DNA from: CAVQMC01 sp963713505
GTDB lineage: Bacteria > Bacteroidota > Ignavibacteria > Ignavibacteriales > Ignavibacteriaceae
Reading direction: 5' to 3'
Assembly (NCBI GenBank): GCA_963713505.1
Contig: CAVQMC010000003.1
Span: 1-35,911 of the forward strand
Length of the DNA stretch: 35,911 bases
The notes beneath the pieces are model-generated. The model did not search any database. It was not told where the DNA came from and saw only the letters and a list, made by a program, of their open reading frames with translations. Within the stretch, counting starts at the first letter, position 1, and every line of letters starts with the position of its first letter. A program made the translations under genes and the position numbers. Shown here piece by piece: positions 25,991 through 35,730 of this stretch.

Positions 25991-27500
25991 TCAAACCTCA
26001 TCAACATCTTTAACAAATATTACTAATATTCCTGCAAGTATCATTGAAGCACCGCCGAGTAAAATTGAATAAATGGCATCATCAGCAAAAACTGTTTTAG
26101 TAAAAAATCCTAAAATACTTGCTGCAGTTATTTGGGGAATTACAATAAAGAAATTAAAAATTCCCATGTAAACTCCCATTTTTTCAGGGGCAAGAGCACC
26201 GGCTAAAATTGCATAAGGCATTGCTAAAATGGAAGCCCAGGCCAAACCAATTCCTAACTCTGAAATTAATAAGAAGATTAGGATCTTTAATAACATAAAA
26301 TGATGCTAAACTTAATCCGCCGATTACTAAACTAATAAGGTGAACGGTTTTTCTGCTTGTCTTTTTTGCTAGCCAAATTAATACAAATGCCATAATTGCA
26401 GCAAAACCATTATAAACGGCCATGAGCACTCCAACCCAATCGGCGCCTTCATTATATAAAGCAGAAGTTGTATCTGAAGACCCGTAAATATGATGCGTAA
26501 CTGCAGGAGTTGTATAAATCCACATTGAAAATAAGGCGAACCAGGAAAAGAATTGAACAAATGCAAGCTGACGCATTGTTGACGGCATTTGGTAAAGATC
26601 ATTTATAACAACCACAAAACCATTTTTGGTACTTCCGGATTTGGTTAAAATTCCCGTAATAATTTGTAAGATTCCAAATACCATTGAACCTACAAATAAT
26701 ACATATAATCCTAGATCAACATTCTCAATAAATAAATATATTGTTACAACTCCGCCGATTAAAAACCAAATAATTCCGTTTCTAATAAACTTACCAGATG
26801 CTGATTCATCTAGATTAACTGCCTTGATTCTTGTCTTATTATTTTCGTTTTCTTCATCATGAAATTTTTTAAGTTCTTCGGGAGGATATTCTTTTGTTGA
26901 AAAAACCGTCCAGCAAACCGCAGCTAGAAAAACTACACCGCCTATATAAAATGAAAATTTAACAGAGTCGGGAATTTCTCCTGCGGCGGCAGTATTTGAA
27001 ATATTGAACCATTTTGTCATAATATAAGGCAAAGCTGAAGCAATAACTGCGCCCGTTCCGATGAAGAAACTCTGCATTGAAAAACCGGTTGTACGCTGTT
27101 CGGACGGGAGCATATCACCTACAAAAGCTCTAAAGGGTTCCATTGAAATGTTTATTGAAGCATCCATTATCCAGAGCATTCCGGCTGCAACCCAAAGTAC
27201 CGGGGAATTTGGCATTATCAACAAAGCCGCCGAAGCTAAAATTGCTCCGGAAAAAAAGTATGGTCTCCTTCTTCCCAATCTATTCCAGGTTTTGTCACTC
27301 ATATGTCCGATAATCGGTTGAACAATTAAACCGGTTACTGGTGCAGCAATCCAAAGTATCGGAATATCATCAATCTTTGCTCCGAGAGTTTCAAAGATTC
27401 TGCTTACATTTGCATTTTGAAGTGCAAATCCAAATTGTATACCTAAAAATCCAAAACTCATATTCCAGATTTGCCAGAAACTGAGACGTGGTTTTTTCAT
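25991..27500 (-). CDS. MFS sugar transporter, SLC45/GPH-like (one frameshift)
   Basis: This is a probable proton-coupled importer of maltose, sucrose or another disaccharide. The N-terminus (FLGIQFGFALQNANVSRIFE) and the first intracellular loop (IIGHMSDKTWNRLGRRRPYF) are characteristic of the SLC45-like branch of bacterial sugar MFS proteins. About 12 helices are visible with a long charged central loop (KKFHDEENENNKTR). An extra base near 26264-26269 breaks the last quarter; after removal the chain reads DPNLLI-SELGIGLAWASILA and ends VIFVKDVDEV, 502 aa. It faces the ABC permease genes, so both sugar uptake systems share this locus; no catabolic enzyme is adjacent. Confidence 0.85.
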
Positions 27501-27621
27501 ATTGATTATCCCGGTTTAATTTTCATTATTAAGCTTGATAAAAATAATTGAATAATTGTTTAAAAACATAAAAATTTGTTTAATATTTTAATCTTAAATC
27601 TCTTACATAAGTTTAATTAAT

Positions 27622-27633
27622 AATTTGCAAATT
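27622..27633. promoter_or_regulatory. Small palindrome upstream of the MFS transporter gene
   Basis: AATTTGCAAATT is a perfect 12-bp palindrome in the 237-base divergent gap between the MFS gene and fni, 122 bases before the MFS start. The size suits half of a LacI-type operator, but no second copy or regulator gene was found. Chance is possible in AT-rich DNA. Confidence 0.25.
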
Positions 27634-27737
27634 CTTTAATTACAAATGACTTGGGCAACTTTATCTAAAGTATTTTTTCGTAAATTTTAATATCTTATTA
27701 GAAATTAATTAAACTTTTTGTAACCAATTAAAATTTT

Positions 27738-28785
27738 ATGCCGGAAAGCTCAAATATTACTTCAAAAAGGAAAAAAGAACATATTGAACTTTCCTTAACG
27801 GATAAAGTATCATTTAAAAGAAAAAAGAAACGGTTTTGATAATTATGACTTTATTCATTATGCAATAACTGAAGTTGAACTTGATAAAATTTCATTTGAA
27901 TCAAAATTTTTAAAGAAAAATATTAACTTTCCTTTCTTAATTTCTTGTATGACAGGCGGAGCGACTGAAGCAGAAAACATAAATGCGCAGCTTGCAATAA
28001 CAGCTAATAATTTAAATATCCCGATTGGAGTTGGAAGCCAGAGACAAGCACTTGAAAACAAGGAATACCATAATTCTTATAAGATAATCAGAAAAAATGC
28101 TCCAAAAGTTCCTATACTTGGAAACATAGGAGCATCTCAAATAGTCTTATTAAAAAATTTTGATCCAATTAAATCTCTTGCAGATTTGGTCGAAGCGGAT
28201 GCAATTGTAATTCACTTAAATCCTCTGCAGGAATTAATTCAAAAGGATGGTCAGCCGAACTTTAAAGGTTTATTAAACAAGCTGGAAAAATTAATTAAGT
28301 CTTTACATGTTCCAATAATAGTTAAAGAAGTCGGAGCCGGAATATCCAAAAAAGCTGCTGAGAAATTATTAAAAACCGGCGTTAAAGGAATTGATGTTGC
28401 CGGAGCAGGAGGAACAAGCTGGTCAGGAATTGAAATCTTAAGAAATAAAGAAAATTCCGAAAATCCTTTTTGGGACTGGGGATTGCCGACTTCATATTGT
28501 ATTAAAGAAGTTTATCAGCTAAAGAAAAAATATAAATTTACTTTAATCGGATCCGGTGGGATTTATAACGGATTCGATATTGCAAAAGCTTTTGCTTTAG
28601 GTGCGGATATTACTGCTTCTGCCAGAATAGTTTTACAAGAACTTGATAAAAAGGGAATTGAAGGAGTTCAAAATTTAATTTTAAATTGGTTTAATACCGT
28701 TAAAAAAATTATGTTTCTAACCGGATCAAATAATTTAAATGATTTAAGAAAAAATAAACTTATACTTAAGGAAAAACTTTATTGA
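27738..28785 (+). CDS. fni: Type 2 isopentenyl-diphosphate delta-isomerase (one frameshift)
   Basis: This FMN- and NADPH-dependent enzyme interconverts IPP and DMAPP. The N-terminus has RKKEHIELSLTDKVSFKRK and then NGFDNYDFIHYAITEVELDK, matching the family's RK.NGFD..F.H.A.PE block. Next come LISCMTGGATEA, GVGSQRQALE, LGNIGASQ, HLNPLQELIQKDG and a C-terminal FMN phosphate site (IGSGGIYNGFDIAKAFALGAD). An extra base in the A-rich run at 27821-27830 breaks the frame after residue 30; removal gives 348 aa. The next gene encodes a prenyl diphosphate synthase that uses its products, and its TTG overlaps this stop. Confidence 0.92.
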
Positions 28786-29774
28786 AAAATAACGAATTAA
28801 AATTCCAGGCTCTTTATGATAAAGAAAGGAAAAAAGTTGAAAAACGTTTAGCTGAATCTTTAAAGGATAGAGAACCTAAATCTTTATATGAACCTTCTGC
28901 ATATATTTTAGAAAGCAAAGGAAAAAGATTAAGACCTTTGCTTGTGCTCCTTTCTGCAAAAGCTGTCGGGGGAAAATTTAAAAACGTTTACAATGCATCA
29001 CTTGCTGTAGAAATGCTGCATAACTTTACTTTGGTTCATGATGATATTATGGATAACGCAGATATGCGCAGAGGTAAACCAACTGTGCATATTAAATATG
29101 ACGGAAACACAGCTTTACTTGCCGGAGATGCCTTACTTTCAGTTGCTTATGAATTTTTATTAAAAGACTGCAACGGAAATACTAAAAATGTTTTATCCGC
29201 TTTTACACATGGTTTGGTAGAAGTTTGCGAAGGGCAAAGTCTTGATAAAGATTTTGAAACTAGAAGTGAAGTAAGTATAGAAGAATATATTTTAATGATT
29301 AGCAAAAAAACAGCAGCTATGTCTGAAATGTGCTGTAAGGTTGGAGCCGAACTTGGCGGAGGAAGCAAGGAAGAAATTAAAGCTTTTGCAAAATACGGGA
29401 GATACATTGGAATTGCTTTTCAAATTCAAGATGATCTTTTGGATGTTTTTGCATCTGAAGCAGAATTTGGTAAATCCATTGGAGGGGACCTGGTTGAAGG
29501 TAAAAAAACTTATCTACTTATAAAAGCTTTGAATAAAGCTAAGGGTTCTGATAAAAATAATTTATTAAATTTGGTTTTGAATAAAGGAATTCCTAAATCC
29601 GATATACCAAAATTCAGAGATTTGTATATTCGCCTTGGAATTATTGACGATGCAAAAAAAGAAATTAAAAATTATACTGATAAAGCAATAAAATCCTTAA
29701 ATAAATTAAATAAAAAATCAGAAAGAGAAATTTTTTACTGGTTATCCGATTCTCTAATCAAAAGAAATAAATAA
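28782..29774 (+). CDS. Polyprenyl diphosphate synthase
   Basis: This is a head-to-tail trans-prenyltransferase adding IPP units to an allylic diphosphate. The two aspartate-rich Mg sites are HDDIMDNADMRRGKPTVH (first motif) and FQIQDDLLDVFA (second), with GKRLRPLL near the N-terminus as the IPP-binding block. The 330-aa length suits octaprenyl- or similar long-chain synthases for quinone side chains as well as GGPP-type enzymes; chain length cannot be read safely. The TTG start overlaps the fni stop (TTGA), and the stop overlaps the HPr ATG by one base. Confidence 0.92.
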   Translation: MKNNELKFQALYDKERKKVEKRLAESLKDREPKSLYEPSAYILESKGKRLRPLLVLLSAKAVGGKFKNVYNASLAVEMLHNFTLVHDDIMDNADMRRGKPTVHIKYDGNTALLAGDALLSVAYEFLLKDCNGNTKNVLSAFTHGLVEVCEGQSLDKDFETRSEVSIEEYILMISKKTAAMSEMCCKVGAELGGGSKEEIKAFAKYGRYIGIAFQIQDDLLDVFASEAEFGKSIGGDLVEGKKTYLLIKALNKAKGSDKNNLLNLVLNKGIPKSDIPKFRDLYIRLGIIDDAKKEIKNYTDKAIKSLNKLNKKSEREIFYWLSDSLIKRNK

Positions 29775-30043
29775 TGATGATTGAAAAAACAGTGAAAATT
29801 ATTAATAAGGCTGGGCTTCATACTAGACCTGCTGCCACAATTGTTAAGTTAGCTGCAAAATATAATTGTGATTTTTATATTACAAAAGACGGACTTCATA
29901 TTAATGGTAAGAGTATAATTGGTGTAATGACCTTAGCTGCCGAAATGGGTTCCGAGTTAACACTAAGTTTTGATGGCTCGGATGAAGAAAAAGCCGCAGA
30001 TGAAATTGTTGATTATTTTAATAGAGGATTTGACGAACTTTGA
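29774..30043 (+). CDS. ptsH: Phosphocarrier protein HPr
   Basis: HPr accepts phosphate from Enzyme I on a histidine, here His16 in NKAGLHTRPAAT. The regulatory serine used by HPr kinase is also kept: Ser47 in INGKSIIGVMTLAAEMGSEL. The length is 89 aa. A conserved serine hints at regulation by HPr kinase/phosphorylase, though no hprK is in view. The gene overlaps its neighbours on both sides (one base with the prenyl synthase, TTGA with ptsI). Confidence 0.95.
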   Translation: MMIEKTVKIINKAGLHTRPAATIVKLAAKYNCDFYITKDGLHINGKSIIGVMTLAAEMGSELTLSFDGSDEEKAADEIVDYFNRGFDEL

Positions 30044-31807
30044 AAACTTTTAAACAAATATATAAAGCATCGGAAAATAAATTAAGCGGAATTGCTGCTG
30101 CCCCGGGCATTGTAATTGCCAAAGCTTATTTATTCACTAAAGAAAAATTGGAAGTTAATCATTCCGATATAAATGATATTGCTGATGCAAAAAATAATCT
30201 TGAAGAGGCTATTGCAAAATCTAAAAAAGAATTAACTAAAATATTTTCAATTGCTAAAGAAAAGATGAGTTCAAGTCAGTCTGCAATATTTGAAGCTCAG
30301 TTAATGATACTTGACGATCCTGTTTTAATTGAAAATATTAATAAAAGAATTGAAACTGAAAAAAAACAACCTGAATTTATCGTTGATGATGAAATTTCAA
30401 AATATATTACTTTGATGAAGCAGGCACATGAATCTTATATGAACGAAAGAGCATATGATATTGAAGATATTAAAAACCGGATTATAAGAAATTTACAAAA
30501 GAAAAGATGGCAGTCAAAAATATCCAAAGATGTTATTGTTGTAAGCAGTTCTTTAACTCCCGCCGATACAATTCTATTTTCAAGATGTAATGTGCAGGGT
30601 TTTGTAACGGATCATGGCGGTTTAACTTCTCATGCGGCAATTGTTTCTAGATCATTAAATATCCCTGCTGTTGTAGGAACTCATAATTCAACATTTAAAA
30701 TTAAAGAAGGGGATACAATTGTAGTTGATGGATTTCACGGTTTTGTTATTGTAAATCCGGATGAAGAACAATTAAACTTCTTTCAAAGAAAAATTGAACC
30801 ATCTTCAAGATCTGCAAAAACAACTTGATGAATTTAAAGATAAAAAAGCCGTTACTAAAGACGGAAGAGAAATTAAAGTTTCGGCAAATGTTGATGTTAC
30901 AGGTGAAATTGATATTGTAGTTACAAGCGGCGCTCAAGGAATTGGTTTATACAGAACCGAACAAATTTTGGATGAACTGGGAGAGTTTCCTACTGAAGAA
31001 GAACAGGTTAGAATTTATTCAAATTTGGCTTCCAGAGTTTACCCGGAAACACTTACTATAAGAGCGTTTGATATTGGCGGAGATAAATTCAAGTTTTCGG
31101 ATTTTGTGGAACCGAATCCGTTCCTTGGTTTACGCGGTGTTAGATTGCTTTTGGATAATATTCCTTTATTTAAAAATCAAATAAGAGCAATATTAAGAGC
31201 AAGTGCTTCCAGGAACATTCAATTTATGATTCCAATGGTTACAACTGTTAATGAAATTCGTGAAACTAAAAAAATAATTGATGAATGCAAATCCGAACTT
31301 CGAAATGAAAAAATTTCTTTTGATAAAAATATGCAGGTTGGAATTATGGTGGAAGTTCCGGCGACTGCTGTAATGGCGGAAATTTTTGCAAAAGAAGTTG
31401 ACTTTTTCAGTATTGGCACAAATGATCTTATTCAATATTTAATGGCAGTTGACAGAGGAAATGATCTTGTTTCAAGTCTTTACCAGGAATTTAATCCGAC
31501 TGTTGTAAGAACTCTTGATCATATAATAAAAGAAGCCAGGAAAGCAGGAAAGAAAGTTTCAATTTGCGGCGAAATGGCAGCAGATACTTTAGCAATTCCG
31601 TTGCTGGTTGGATTAGGAATTGATGCTTTAAGCATGTCGCCTGCAACTATTCCTTATGCTAAAAGAATTATAAGACATTTTAATCTCAAAGATGCTAAAG
31701 AGCTCGCCAAGAAATGTTTAAAAGCTTCAACTGAAGAAGAAGTATTAACCATAATTGAAAAGTTCTTCAAAGACCAATCAATTACAAGAACCCGTCAAAT
31801 CATTTAA
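30040..31807 (+). CDS. ptsI: Phosphoenolpyruvate-protein phosphotransferase, Enzyme I (one frameshift)
   Basis: Enzyme I phosphorylates HPr at the expense of PEP. The N-terminal half has GIAAAPGIVIAKAYLF and the phospho-His site DHGGLTSHAAIVSRSLNIPA. The C-terminal PEP-binding barrel has SGAQGIGLYRTEQI, PFLGLRGVRLLLD, SIGTNDLIQYLMAVDRGND and CGEMAAD with the catalytic Cys. An extra C at 30799-30800 separates the halves (KIE-HLQDLQKQLDEF); corrected length is 588 aa. It starts with TTG overlapping the HPr stop. No EIIA, EIIB or EIIC gene is near, which suggests a regulatory PTS or EII genes elsewhere. Confidence 0.94.
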
Positions 31808-31820
31808 TTATTGGAGAAAT

Positions 31821-32855
31821 ATGCTAATAAAAGATTTCGTTAAAAAATACGATCCGCAAAATCAATTTGATGTATTGGTAAATTATTATAAACAAATTGA
31901 ATTTGCCTGGAACAATAAAATTGACCTCTCCGATTTAAAGATCAAAAAATTTAATAAACTATTTGTAAGCGGATTAGGCGGTTCTGCTATAAGTGCAGAC
32001 CTTATGCAAAATTATTTGGGCAATGAGATTAATATTCCTTTTTTGGTGAACCGTAATTATACATTGCCTTCCTTTGTCGATGAAAATACACTTATTGTAA
32101 TTTCTTCATATTCCGGCAATACTGAGGAGACGATTTCAGTTTTTAAAAAAGCTTTGGAATTAAAATTAAATATTGTGTGTATTTCGACAGGAGGAAAAAT
32201 CGGAAAATTAGCTGAAGAAAATAAAATTCCTGTTGTAAAAATTTTAAATGGTTATCAGCCGAGATTTGCTTTAGGATTAAGTTTCTTTTCTTTACTGCTT
32301 GTTCTTCAGGAATTAGATATTATTAACAATCAAGAAAAATTTGTAAATGAAATTGTAAAAATATGGAAAGAAAAGGGCAGTGAATTTTCAAAAGAAAATA
32401 ATGAAGCATTCAAATTAGCGGAACAGACAGTTGGAAAAATTCCTATCATTTATTCTGCTGCAGATTTTACATCTGCAGTAGGCTACAGATTGAAATGTCA
32501 ATTCAACGAAAACTCAAAACTACATGCATTTCATAACATCTTGCCGGAGATGAATCATAATGAAATTGTAGGATGGGAAACCTATTCGAATGATTTATTA
32601 AACGGAATAATATTTATTATTATCGACAATAATTATCATCCGCAAGTAATGAAGAGATTTAAAATTAGTTCCGGTTTGGCAGCCAAAAAAAATATAGAAA
32701 TTATCCGGTTGGAAAGTAATCACCATGAGTTTAAGGTACGATTAATGGATTTGATTTATTTATCTGATTGGATAACTTATTATACAGCAATATTAAGAGG
32801 ATTTGATCCTAGTGAAATTGATTTTATTAATTCGTTAAAAGAAAGTTTAACTTAA
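31821..32855 (+). CDS. Bifunctional phosphoglucose/phosphomannose isomerase
   Basis: This small SIS-fold enzyme isomerises glucose-6-phosphate and usually mannose-6-phosphate with fructose-6-phosphate. ATG 31821 is preceded by TTGGAGA and gives 344 aa; a longer in-frame reading from 31755 would overlap ptsI heavily and lacks a ribosome site. Two SIS domains are seen. The first has VSGLGGSAISADL and ISSYSGNTEET. The second has SAADFTSAVGYRLKCQFNE and the catalytic PEMNHNEIVGWE segment. This type is common in archaea, Aquifex-like and Bacteroidota-related bacteria in place of classic Pgi. It lies 13 bases after ptsI, near the start of sugar phosphate use. Confidence 0.9.
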   Translation: MLIKDFVKKYDPQNQFDVLVNYYKQIEFAWNNKIDLSDLKIKKFNKLFVSGLGGSAISADLMQNYLGNEINIPFLVNRNYTLPSFVDENTLIVISSYSGNTEETISVFKKALELKLNIVCISTGGKIGKLAEENKIPVVKILNGYQPRFALGLSFFSLLLVLQELDIINNQEKFVNEIVKIWKEKGSEFSKENNEAFKLAEQTVGKIPIIYSAADFTSAVGYRLKCQFNENSKLHAFHNILPEMNHNEIVGWETYSNDLLNGIIFIIIDNNYHPQVMKRFKISSGLAAKKNIEIIRLESNHHEFKVRLMDLIYLSDWITYYTAILRGFDPSEIDFINSLKESLT

Positions 32856-32910
32856 AAAGTTAAATCTCAAAACCTATTTTCTATATTTAATAAAACAATC
32901 AAAGCTGCTT

Positions 32911-35730
32911 TTGCAAAAAAGAATACTGAAAATAATATTTTTTTTGACTATTATTTCTTCTACTTCTTTTGCACAATTATATTTTTTCGGAAGAAATAAA
33001 GTTCAGTACGAAAAGTTTGATTGGAAAATTCTAAAAACCGATCACTTTGATATTTATTATTACGATCAAATGCTGGAAACAGCTGAGATCGGTGCTGAAT
33101 ATGCAGAAGAAGCTTACAGTGAATACAAAGTAAAGTTCAATAATGTTGTAACCCGCAGAATTCCCCTAATTTTTTATAACACTCATATTCAGTTTCAACA
33201 GACAAACACTACTCCCGGATTTATTCCGGAAGGAGTAGGCGGATTTTTTGAATTTCTTAAAGGAAGAGTTGTTATTCCTTACACCGGTGCACTACACGAT
33301 TTTAAACATGTAATTAGACACGAACTTGTTCATGTTTTTATGAGCAATAAAATTTTCCGCGTTTTAAGAGATCATCGTTTGCCGACAACAATTGGTCCGC
33401 CTTTGTGGTTTACGGAAGGACTTGCTGAATACATTTCAACTAAAATGGATGATCAAGCTGTAATGGTTATGCGTGATGCAGTTTTAAATAATTACTTTGT
33501 CGGAATCGATAATATTTATTCAATTTACGGAACCTTCTTTATGTATAAAGAAGGTCAGAGTTGGCTGGAATTTATTGCTGAAAAATATGGACCCGAAAAA
33601 GTTAATTTGATGCTGGAAAATATTTGGATGTATAAAAATTTCAATAAAGTCATTGAACATACAATCGGAAAAAGTATTGAAGAACTTGACAAAGAATGGC
33701 TTTATTATTTAAGAAAAAAATATTTCCCGCTTTATGCTGATAAAACTCCGACCGATATTTCATCAAGACAAATAACTCATTTCGGCTTTAATTTTTCTCC
33801 TGTTTATTATAAAGACAGTGATGATGAATACTTATATTTTGTTGCTAACAGAGACGGTTATTCATCTTTATATAGATTACTTTTGCCTTCAAATAAATCA
33901 GATAAAAAACCTCAAGTTGAGTTACTCCTTCAAGGTGAAAAAACGGAAGAATTCGAATCATTTCATTTGTTCCAATCTTCCATCGATATAACAAAGAACG
34001 GCTTGGTTGCTTTTGTAACTAAAAAAGGCGGAACAGATGCAATTCATTTTTATTCTACTAAGAAAAAAGAAGTAATTAATACTTTCCAGGATACTGACTT
34101 AATCAGTATTTCTTCTCCAAAATTTTCTCACGACGGAACAAAGGTTGTATTTAATGCAATTGATAGAAAAGGGTTTAGTGATTTATTTATTGTTTACACT
34201 GCAACGGATTCTTTAATTAGATTAACTAATGATTATTACGATGACAAACAGCCGGCATTCGGTATTAATGATAATCATATTATATTTTCTTCAGACAGAA
34301 CTGCAGGAATATATGAGAAAAAATATAATTTGTTTGATCTAAATCTGGAAAATCATGAAATAAATTATGTCACTTATCTTGATGCTAATAATTATTCCCC
34401 AATTATTTCTGATGATAAAAAAACTCTTGTATTTACTTCAGATTTTGACGGTGTTAGAAATATTTGGGCAATGAAACTTGACAGTTCAAAATATACAGAT
34501 TCTGTAATGCAGGTTACTCCGTTTTTAACCAGCGCTTTTGATCCTTCATTTATTAATGATAAAAAAATAACTTTCTCCGGTTTTCAGAATTTTTCATTCA
34601 ATTTATATACAAAAAAACTTGATAACTTAGATTCGCTTGAGAGCAATAAAATTAAAATGAATATGAAACCTGTTGCAGGCAGCTGGAAAGCTAATTTTTT
34701 CTCTTCATTATCGGAAAAACAAAAATTAAAATATCATGAAGAATATTCACTTGACTATGCACAAAGCCAGGTTTCAACTGATCCGGTTTTCGGTACAAGG
34801 GGTGGAGCTATCTTTTCTTTAAGTGATTTGCTGGGTGATGACAATTATTATTTTCTTATTTACAATACAGCAAATGATCAAAGCGAGTTTATTAAAAGTT
34901 TTAATGTTCAAATTACAAGAGTTAATCTTGGAAGCAGAACAAATTACGGCTACGGAATTTTCCATTACAGCGGACGAAGATATGATATAAGAGAATCGGA
35001 TGAATATTTTTATGAAAGAAGTTTCGGCGGATTTTATTTAATGCATTTCCCTTTATCTAAGTTTCAAAGAATTGAAGCTTCCGTTACTGTTGCAAATTCC
35101 GATAAACAAGTGATTACAGGTGTGGTTGAAAGAAAAGCTTTGTTAGTTAGTAATTCGCTTTCCTGGGTTATGGATAATTCTTTGTGGGGACCAACCGGTC
35201 CTCTCGACGGAACCAGAGCAAGACTGCTGTTTGGTTATACCGGAGATGTGAAGTATAGCAATGTGGATTATTTCACGGTCATTGCAGATATTAGACATTA
35301 TTTCAGAATTGGCTATCCATCTGCAATTGCTGTGAGAGCATCACTTTATTACAATGAAGGAAAGGAAGCCAGAAGATATTTTATGGGCGGAAGCTGGGAT
35401 TTACGAGGCTGGCCTAGATGGTCTATTCGAGGTGAAAAATTGTGGATTTCTTCGGTTGAATTAAGAGTTCCCTTAGTAGATGCTTTAAATGTCAGGTTTC
35501 CTTTTTTTAACTTAGGTTTTTACGGACTTAGAGGTGCTGCTTACTTTGATGCAGGCGGTGCATGGGATACTAAATATAATGATACTTTAGGAAGTTTAGG
35601 AATTGGTTTTAGAATGAATTTATTCGGTGTTATTGTTTTGAGATATGATATAGGTAAAAAAATAGAAGATAATTTTAATAAACTTCAGCACGGATTATTT
35701 TATCAATTCTTTTTCGGATGGGATTTTTGA
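32911..35730 (+). CDS. Outer-membrane protein: gluzincin metalloprotease, TolB-like propeller and Omp85-like barrel
   Basis: Three modules share one 939-aa chain. A signal peptide ends SFA before QLYFFGRNKVQYEKFDWKIL. Residues about 40-270 form a peptidase-MA-like domain with HELVH (His137, Glu138, His141) and the third-ligand motif WFTEGLAEY (Glu169), a complete zinc site. Residues about 290-590 carry WD40/TolB-type repeats (SPKFSHDGTKVVFNAIDRKG, FGINDNHIIFSSDRTAG, SPIISDDKKTLVFTSDFDG). The rest is a beta-barrel with BamA/Omp85-like strands (YFMGGSWDLRGWPRWSIRGE, then AAYFDAGGAWD) ending in an aromatic FFFGWDF. The start is TTG 32911. The protease target is unknown; related architectures occur in Bacteroidota-group genomes as uncharacterised outer-membrane proteins. 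Confidence 0.82.
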   Translation: MQKRILKIIFFLTIISSTSFAQLYFFGRNKVQYEKFDWKILKTDHFDIYYYDQMLETAEIGAEYAEEAYSEYKVKFNNVVTRRIPLIFYNTHIQFQQTNTTPGFIPEGVGGFFEFLKGRVVIPYTGALHDFKHVIRHELVHVFMSNKIFRVLRDHRLPTTIGPPLWFTEGLAEYISTKMDDQAVMVMRDAVLNNYFVGIDNIYSIYGTFFMYKEGQSWLEFIAEKYGPEKVNLMLENIWMYKNFNKVIEHTIGKSIEELDKEWLYYLRKKYFPLYADKTPTDISSRQITHFGFNFSPVYYKDSDDEYLYFVANRDGYSSLYRLLLPSNKSDKKPQVELLLQGEKTEEFESFHLFQSSIDITKNGLVAFVTKKGGTDAIHFYSTKKKEVINTFQDTDLISISSPKFSHDGTKVVFNAIDRKGFSDLFIVYTATDSLIRLTNDYYDDKQPAFGINDNHIIFSSDRTAGIYEKKYNLFDLNLENHEINYVTYLDANNYSPIISDDKKTLVFTSDFDGVRNIWAMKLDSSKYTDSVMQVTPFLTSAFDPSFINDKKITFSGFQNFSFNLYTKKLDNLDSLESNKIKMNMKPVAGSWKANFFSSLSEKQKLKYHEEYSLDYAQSQVSTDPVFGTRGGAIFSLSDLLGDDNYYFLIYNTANDQSEFIKSFNVQITRVNLGSRTNYGYGIFHYSGRRYDIRESDEYFYERSFGGFYLMHFPLSKFQRIEASVTVANSDKQVITGVVERKALLVSNSLSWVMDNSLWGPTGPLDGTRARLLFGYTGDVKYSNVDYFTVIADIRHYFRIGYPSAIAVRASLYYNEGKEARRYFMGGSWDLRGWPRWSIRGEKLWISSVELRVPLVDALNVRFPFFNLGFYGLRGAAYFDAGGAWDTKYNDTLGSLGIGFRMNLFGVIVLRYDIGKKIEDNFNKLQHGLFYQFFFGWDF

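Noticed and set aside
3161..31807. Programmed +1 ribosomal frameshifting as the cause of the many shifts
   Set aside because: The sites share no common motif. The distance from shift to stop codon varies from none to more than twenty codons, and several shifts occur within one gene. Sequencing insertions explain the pattern more simply; kept only as an alternative to test.
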